Assembly (NCBI GenBank): GCA_030704615.1
Contig: CM060734.1
Span: forward strand, 5,520,001-5,584,000
DNA: 64,000 nt
Reading direction: 5' to 3'
Origin: Takakia lepidozioides
Lineage: Eukaryota > Streptophyta > Takakiopsida > Takakiales > Takakiaceae
The stretch's first letter is position 1. Each line of letters starts with the position of its first letter. Positions 63,375 through 64,000 of this stretch are shown piece after piece. The position numbers and the translations under genes were made by a program. The notes under the pieces were generated by a model. The model had not been told where the DNA came from, searched no databases, and saw nothing but the letters and a program-made list of their open reading frames with translations.

Positions 63375-64000
63375 TTAAGTCGTACTCTGAGGAATCTCTT
63401 GTTCCTGCAGACCAACCCGTTCGGCGGATATGGAGAAAAGTTCGGTCAATGACTCGAACTCTGGAAGTGCCTCGGTTGATACCGAGTGCACCATTACTTC
63501 CCTGCCTTGGTTTTCTCCAAACAACCAGGCCATGCAGTCTGCATCAGACTCGCATTCATACAATCCCGGTCCTAGAGACTTGACTGCGTCTTCTAGTCCT
63601 ACCTTCCTTCGCTTAACCTCCTTGTGAGGCGCGGCCGCTGTTGCTAAGTCTCGGTGGGCGTGCGAGGTGGGGAGGAGCTCTCCCTCTGACCACAAATCCT
63701 CTGCACTCAAGTCTGCAGACTCCTCTTCAGAGCCAATCATGCTGAGCTCATCCTCATCTGTTTCTTCGTGAGGTGCTCCTGAAAGAAATGCAACAGTAGT
63801 AGTGTAAGGTCTTACCCCATGAGTAATGGTGCCTGCCCCCCAGTCTGTTCGTGCCCTGGACTGGACCAACCATGGCCTCCCTAATAGGAGTGCATATGAA
63901 TATTCGTCGATGGGGAAGTCTATGATTTGGAAGTCTACTGCATACGTGTAGCCTCCTGTCTTCATCTTTATATTTGCTATGTGACCCACTGGTCGGATCT
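63375..64000 (-). pseudogene. Retropepsin end and following spacer of another gypsy element
   Basis: The minus-strand frame enters from the right edge with VDFQIIDFPIDEYSYALLLG then RPWLVQSRARTDWGAGTITH, the C-terminal part of a gypsy protease (the LLGRPWL word is diagnostic). After it comes an acidic spacer (DEDELSMIGSEEESADLSAE) and a basic-to-neutral tail ending at 63375. RT should follow to the left but is absent, so the element is truncated there. The active-site Asp, if present, lies beyond the window. Confidence 0.7.

Overview
The window is repeat-rich nuclear DNA of a streptophyte, most likely a seed-free land plant with a large genome (lycophyte, fern or moss; I cannot resolve which). 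The evidence is spliced genes, PLS-type pentatricopeptide fragments, an ALOG-domain fragment, a fragment of the thylakoid quenching protein SOQ1, a plant ATL-type RING-H2 gene, tRNA-derived SINEs and plant-style Ty3/gypsy, LINE, MULE-like and CACTA/En-Spm elements. Only one ordinary host gene looks intact, the RING-H2 E3 ligase at 31568-32236. Nearly everything else is mobile DNA or its debris, usually with frameshifts and in-frame stops.

Layout. 0.7-1.3 kb: two-exon SOQ1-like remnant. 1.6-2.2 kb: tandem duplication with a SINE in one copy. 2.5-3.8 kb: gag relic of the methyltransferase-bearing gypsy family. 4.6-4.8 kb: half an ALOG domain. 5.4-7.8 kb: minus-strand LTR element (PBS, gag, zinc knuckle, unrecognised ORF). 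8.9-10.0 kb: decayed repetitive ORF. 10.3-11.5 kb: hairpin array interrupted by a SINE. 11.9-13.0 kb: unrecognised broken transposon-like ORF and tandem repeats. 13.5-14.0 kb: foldback element. 15.2-16.3 kb: degenerate tandem repeats.

16.5-26.8 kb is the centrepiece. A minus-strand Ty3/gypsy polyprotein carries a complete-looking cytosine-5 DNA methyltransferase between protease and reverse transcriptase. It is followed by a 1-kb GTCACAGCC satellite, and the whole block is bounded by 192-bp inverted repeats that differ at only two positions. 26.8-29.3 kb is a second gypsy element cut off at the right-hand inverted repeat.

31.6-32.2 kb: RING-H2 gene. 33.3-34.7 kb: duplicated leader and a LINE ORF1. 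35.2-37.0 kb: large inverted repeat with the same ORF in both arms. 37-39 kb: PPR debris including a PPR-derived minisatellite. 40.4-41.2 kb: LINE endonuclease/RT. 41.6-43.1 kb: En/Spm-like transposase-associated gene. 43.4-43.9 kb: minisatellite. 44.5-50.6 kb: two oppositely oriented pieces of MULE-like transposon genes whose introns and 5' flank carry the same imperfect 20-bp palindrome. 50.9-51.7 kb: Myb/SANT-like pseudogene. 51.8-52.6 kb: CACTA terminus. 53.0-53.4 kb: A/C low complexity. 55.1-57.7 kb: minus-strand LTR-element end with coiled-coil ORFs. 57.6-60.5 kb: plus-strand gypsy pol and putative 3' LTR. 61-64 kb: LTR-like DNA and a minus-strand gypsy protease region running off the window.

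There is no operon logic. The functional links are inside the elements: gag, protease, methyltransferase, RT, RNase H and integrase of one retrotransposon suggest an element able to write cytosine methylation onto DNA, possibly its own. The assembly shows many single-base frameshifts, so some breaks could be read errors rather than decay.
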